A stretch of 64,000 bases of DNA from JBBIWA01 sp037439425 (GTDB lineage: Bacteria > Acidobacteriota > Blastocatellia > RBC074), in contig JBBIWA010000004.1 of assembly GCA_037439425.1 (NCBI GenBank), positions 82,386 to 146,385 on the forward strand, read 5' to 3'. Every line of letters starts with the position of its first letter. Position 1 is the stretch's first letter. Below the pieces are notes generated by a model, which had not been told where the DNA came from, searched no databases, and was given only the letters and a program-made list of their open reading frames with translations. Shown piece by piece: positions 62,474 to 64,000 of this stretch. Position numbers and translations under genes: made by a program.

Positions 62474-63200
62474 CGCCCGGGATTATCTTGAGTAAGCAAG
62501 AATTATTCCTTTGTGAACAACTCTCCTGTGGTGCAGCTGCGTTTGAGCGCGAACCGTAACTCTGCTGCCAGTCTGTGGTTATTTAACTGGTGTTGAAGCC
62601 AGAGGGAGGCGAGTTGTCAAAGTCTTGACACTTTGTGTCACTCACCTGCGTTATTCAATGGCACTGAGATGATAGGTCTATATTATTCAAGAAAACGTTT
62701 TTCCCTGGGTGTGCGCGCGTCTCGCGTGCTCACTTCTTTTGGAACCTGTTAGTTGAGGGGAGCAAGCGCGCGCGTCTCGCGCGCTCACTTCTTTCGGAGC
62801 TGGTTCGTGGGGGGAAGCAAGCGCGCGCGCAGCCAGGGCGGCTCACCGTACATTACTTAAATCCATAGCCAGCAATTCCCGCTTAGCTGGATGCGGCTGT
62901 AAATGGTTGAATGAGACAAAAGAGTTTCTGCGCTTGACCCGCGAGAGGTTATGAAATAAGCGCGTGAGAGGTAAACAGTAAACCATTAAACTCCCTACCA
63001 TCAGACCACTCAAGAGTTCAACTTTTGAAGCTTTTCGAGACTTACTCACCCTGAAGTCTTCAAGCGAGTCCTTGAGAGTCGTGAGCGCGAGACCGTAGCA
63101 ATTTCCGCAGTGGCTGGTGTGCTGCATCAGCGCCTTTGCGATATTCTTCTTTCAACACCCGAGCTTTTCAATACCCAAGCTTGCTTGAGTATCAGTGACG
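62474..63200. other. Intergenic region with palindromic GCGCGC repeats
   Basis: Nothing resembling a supported gene is visible here. Around 62701-62830 a unit of the type GCAAGCGCGCGCGTCTCGCG, followed by GCTCACTTCTTT, occurs about twice. A 94-residue minus-strand frame at 62843-63127 has no motif and no Shine-Dalgarno, so it is not called. Confidence 0.5.
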
Positions 63201-63216
63201 GACGGGAGAACCAGCC

Positions 63217-63524
63217 TGGGCAAGCGGAAGCTGGAACGAGTCTTTGAGGTAGAGGAGATAGTGTCTGATACGCAGATGCGATAGAGCTTCGACCTGCTAC
63301 CGACCGAGTCGTTGCGGCAGCTCTGGCCTGAGGTCTTAGAGCAGACGGCTGAGAGTCGTACGGAGTGTGCGGTTTATGACCGAGTGGTGAGAAGTATTAC
63401 CCGCTCGCTTTCGACTTCAAGCGAATATTTTCATTCGGCGAAGATCAACTCTGCTGGAGGCTTGAGGCGCGAGGGCAAGAGAGGCGAGACGCATTATTCA
63501 CACGTAGTGGTGGGGCAAAAATAG
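63217..63524 (+). pseudogene. Decayed transposase fragment
   Basis: In one plus-strand frame (broken by a TAG at 63282-63284) the translation gives LGKRKLERVFEVEEIVSDTQMR, stop, SFDLLPTESLRQLWPEVLEQ, then a divergent stretch and SSEYFHSAKINSAGGLRREGKRGETHYSHVVVG. This matches the catalytic-core words of an unclassified (ISNCY-like) transposase group that I recall with ISDTQMRE, EYFHS and GETHYRHTVVG. Both ends are missing and a partial second THYS-QVVGAT copy follows near 63560. No terminal repeats were found. Confidence 0.6.
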
Positions 63525-63670
63525 TTCTATTCCTAGATGTTTTTCTGTTGGCGCTTGCTCTAACCATTATTCACAGGTGGTGGGGGCGACAGTAGGCGCG
63601 CGCCGGCAGAGGTGACATTTTGCCGCAAAGAGGCCGCGGCCTTGCGCCGTTGAGTCTCACGATCCCGGCT

Positions 63671-63836
63671 ACCAAATCCGCAATTCGCAATTCGCAATCC
63701 GAAATTCAAAGTGGAGTCTCACGATCCTGGCTACCAAATCCGCAATTCGCAATTCGCAATCCGAAATTCAAGGTGGAGTCTCACACTCCTGGTTACTGTA
63801 ACCGCGAATTGAGAGCGTTTAGGAAAAAACGTCGAT
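63671..63836. repeat. 62-bp repeat plus composite repeat shared with 43.4 kb (inverted)
   Basis: Units with CCAAATCCGCAATTCGCAA and CCGAAATTCAA followed by GTGGAGTCTCAC repeat with a 62-bp period (starting at 63671 and 63733). The 63780-63836 stretch then matches the flank of the 66-bp array at 43384-43450 in reverse. A hairpin GGCCGCGGCCTTGCGCC-type copy is at 63631-63648. Confidence 0.85.
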
Positions 63837-64000
63837 AGCCACAAACGTGAAGCTCCACGGCACAAGGCCGTGGCATCTCAAAATGATCCTGCCCCTCTGT
63901 GTAGCCACAAACGTGAAGCTCCACGGCGCAAGGCCGTGGCATCTCAAAATGATCCTGCCCCTCTGTGTAACCAGAAACGTGAAGCTCCACGGCACAACGC
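63837..64000. repeat. 66-bp tandem repeat array, inverted copy, cut by the window end
   Basis: Units begin at 63837, 63903 and 63969 with an exact 66-bp period, the last being truncated by the window end. Sequence is the reverse complement of the 43211-43383 array with several substitutions, including within the hairpin loop (GCAC or GCGC). Confidence 0.92.

Noticed and set aside
62843..63127. Minus-strand 94-residue frame
   Set aside because: No motif, no Shine-Dalgarno and no neighbour in support; the region is next to a decayed transposase and repeats.

Overview
This window looks like a chromosomal segment of a diderm (Gram-negative) bacterium from Acidobacteriota, most likely class Blastocatellia. 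I infer this from the Kelch protein ending in a Solibacter-type C-terminal domain (TIGR03437 family), an Oar-like TonB-dependent receptor with an N-terminal carboxypeptidase-regulatory-like domain, a meso-diaminopimelate-type MurE, and intergenic spaces full of dispersed palindromic repeats. No rRNA, tRNA or phage genes were seen. The taxonomy is inference; no search was run.

Layout. 1-10329 (+) is most of a complex I operon: the 3' half of nuoD, an AllA-like (ureidoglycolate lyase family) gene, then nuoH-I-J-K-L-M-N. An AtpZ-like gene and two small Cys-rich proteins follow. 11657-16539 (-) holds an acyl-CoA dehydrogenase, pdxA, an Hfq-like gene with an N-terminal rather than C-terminal tail, and ftsZ. 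16893-33629 (-) continues as a nearly complete division and cell-wall (dcw) cluster, transcribed mraZ-rsmH-ftsL-ftsI-murE-murF-mraY-murD-ftsW-murG-murC-murB-ftsQ-ftsA-ftsZ. Its promoter carries a TTGACA -35 box and three MraZ-type half-sites at 10-bp spacing. No ddl is present and MurB is unusually divergent.

34023-38390 (+) carries a ZIP metal transporter, a CarD-like regulator, an exported protein of unknown function, an SDR and a carboxymuconolactone-decarboxylase-like protein, plus a 59-residue zinc-ribbon membrane miniprotein on the minus strand. A strong bidirectional terminator separates these from the TonB receptor (38804-41935, -). 41936-44720 has no convincing gene but is a dense repeat island. 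44721-55485 holds a possible V4R/BchJ-like protein, a BON-domain protein, a Cof-type HAD phosphatase, a sodium:solute symporter, the Kelch protein, a Phd-type antitoxin beside a frameshifted RelE-type toxin, a Tat-exported Gfo/Idh/MocA oxidoreductase, a type IV pilin with a sigma-54 promoter, and an exported coiled-coil protein. 55496-62401 (-) is a tightly coupled six-gene glycan cluster. The right edge holds a decayed transposase and repeats that mirror the island at 43 kb in inverted orientation.

The most notable signals are in the repeats. Two families of MITE-like elements (about 139 bp and 232-238 bp) have terminal inverted repeats and approximately 9-bp target duplications. One copy of the shorter family lies inside a gene, directly after the signal peptide, and adds exactly 147 bp (49 codons), so the reading frame survives. 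Other signals are a 66-bp hairpin-bearing tandem repeat shared in inverted orientation by loci 20 kb apart, a MurB lacking its catalytic serine, and an AllA-like gene embedded between nuoD and nuoH.
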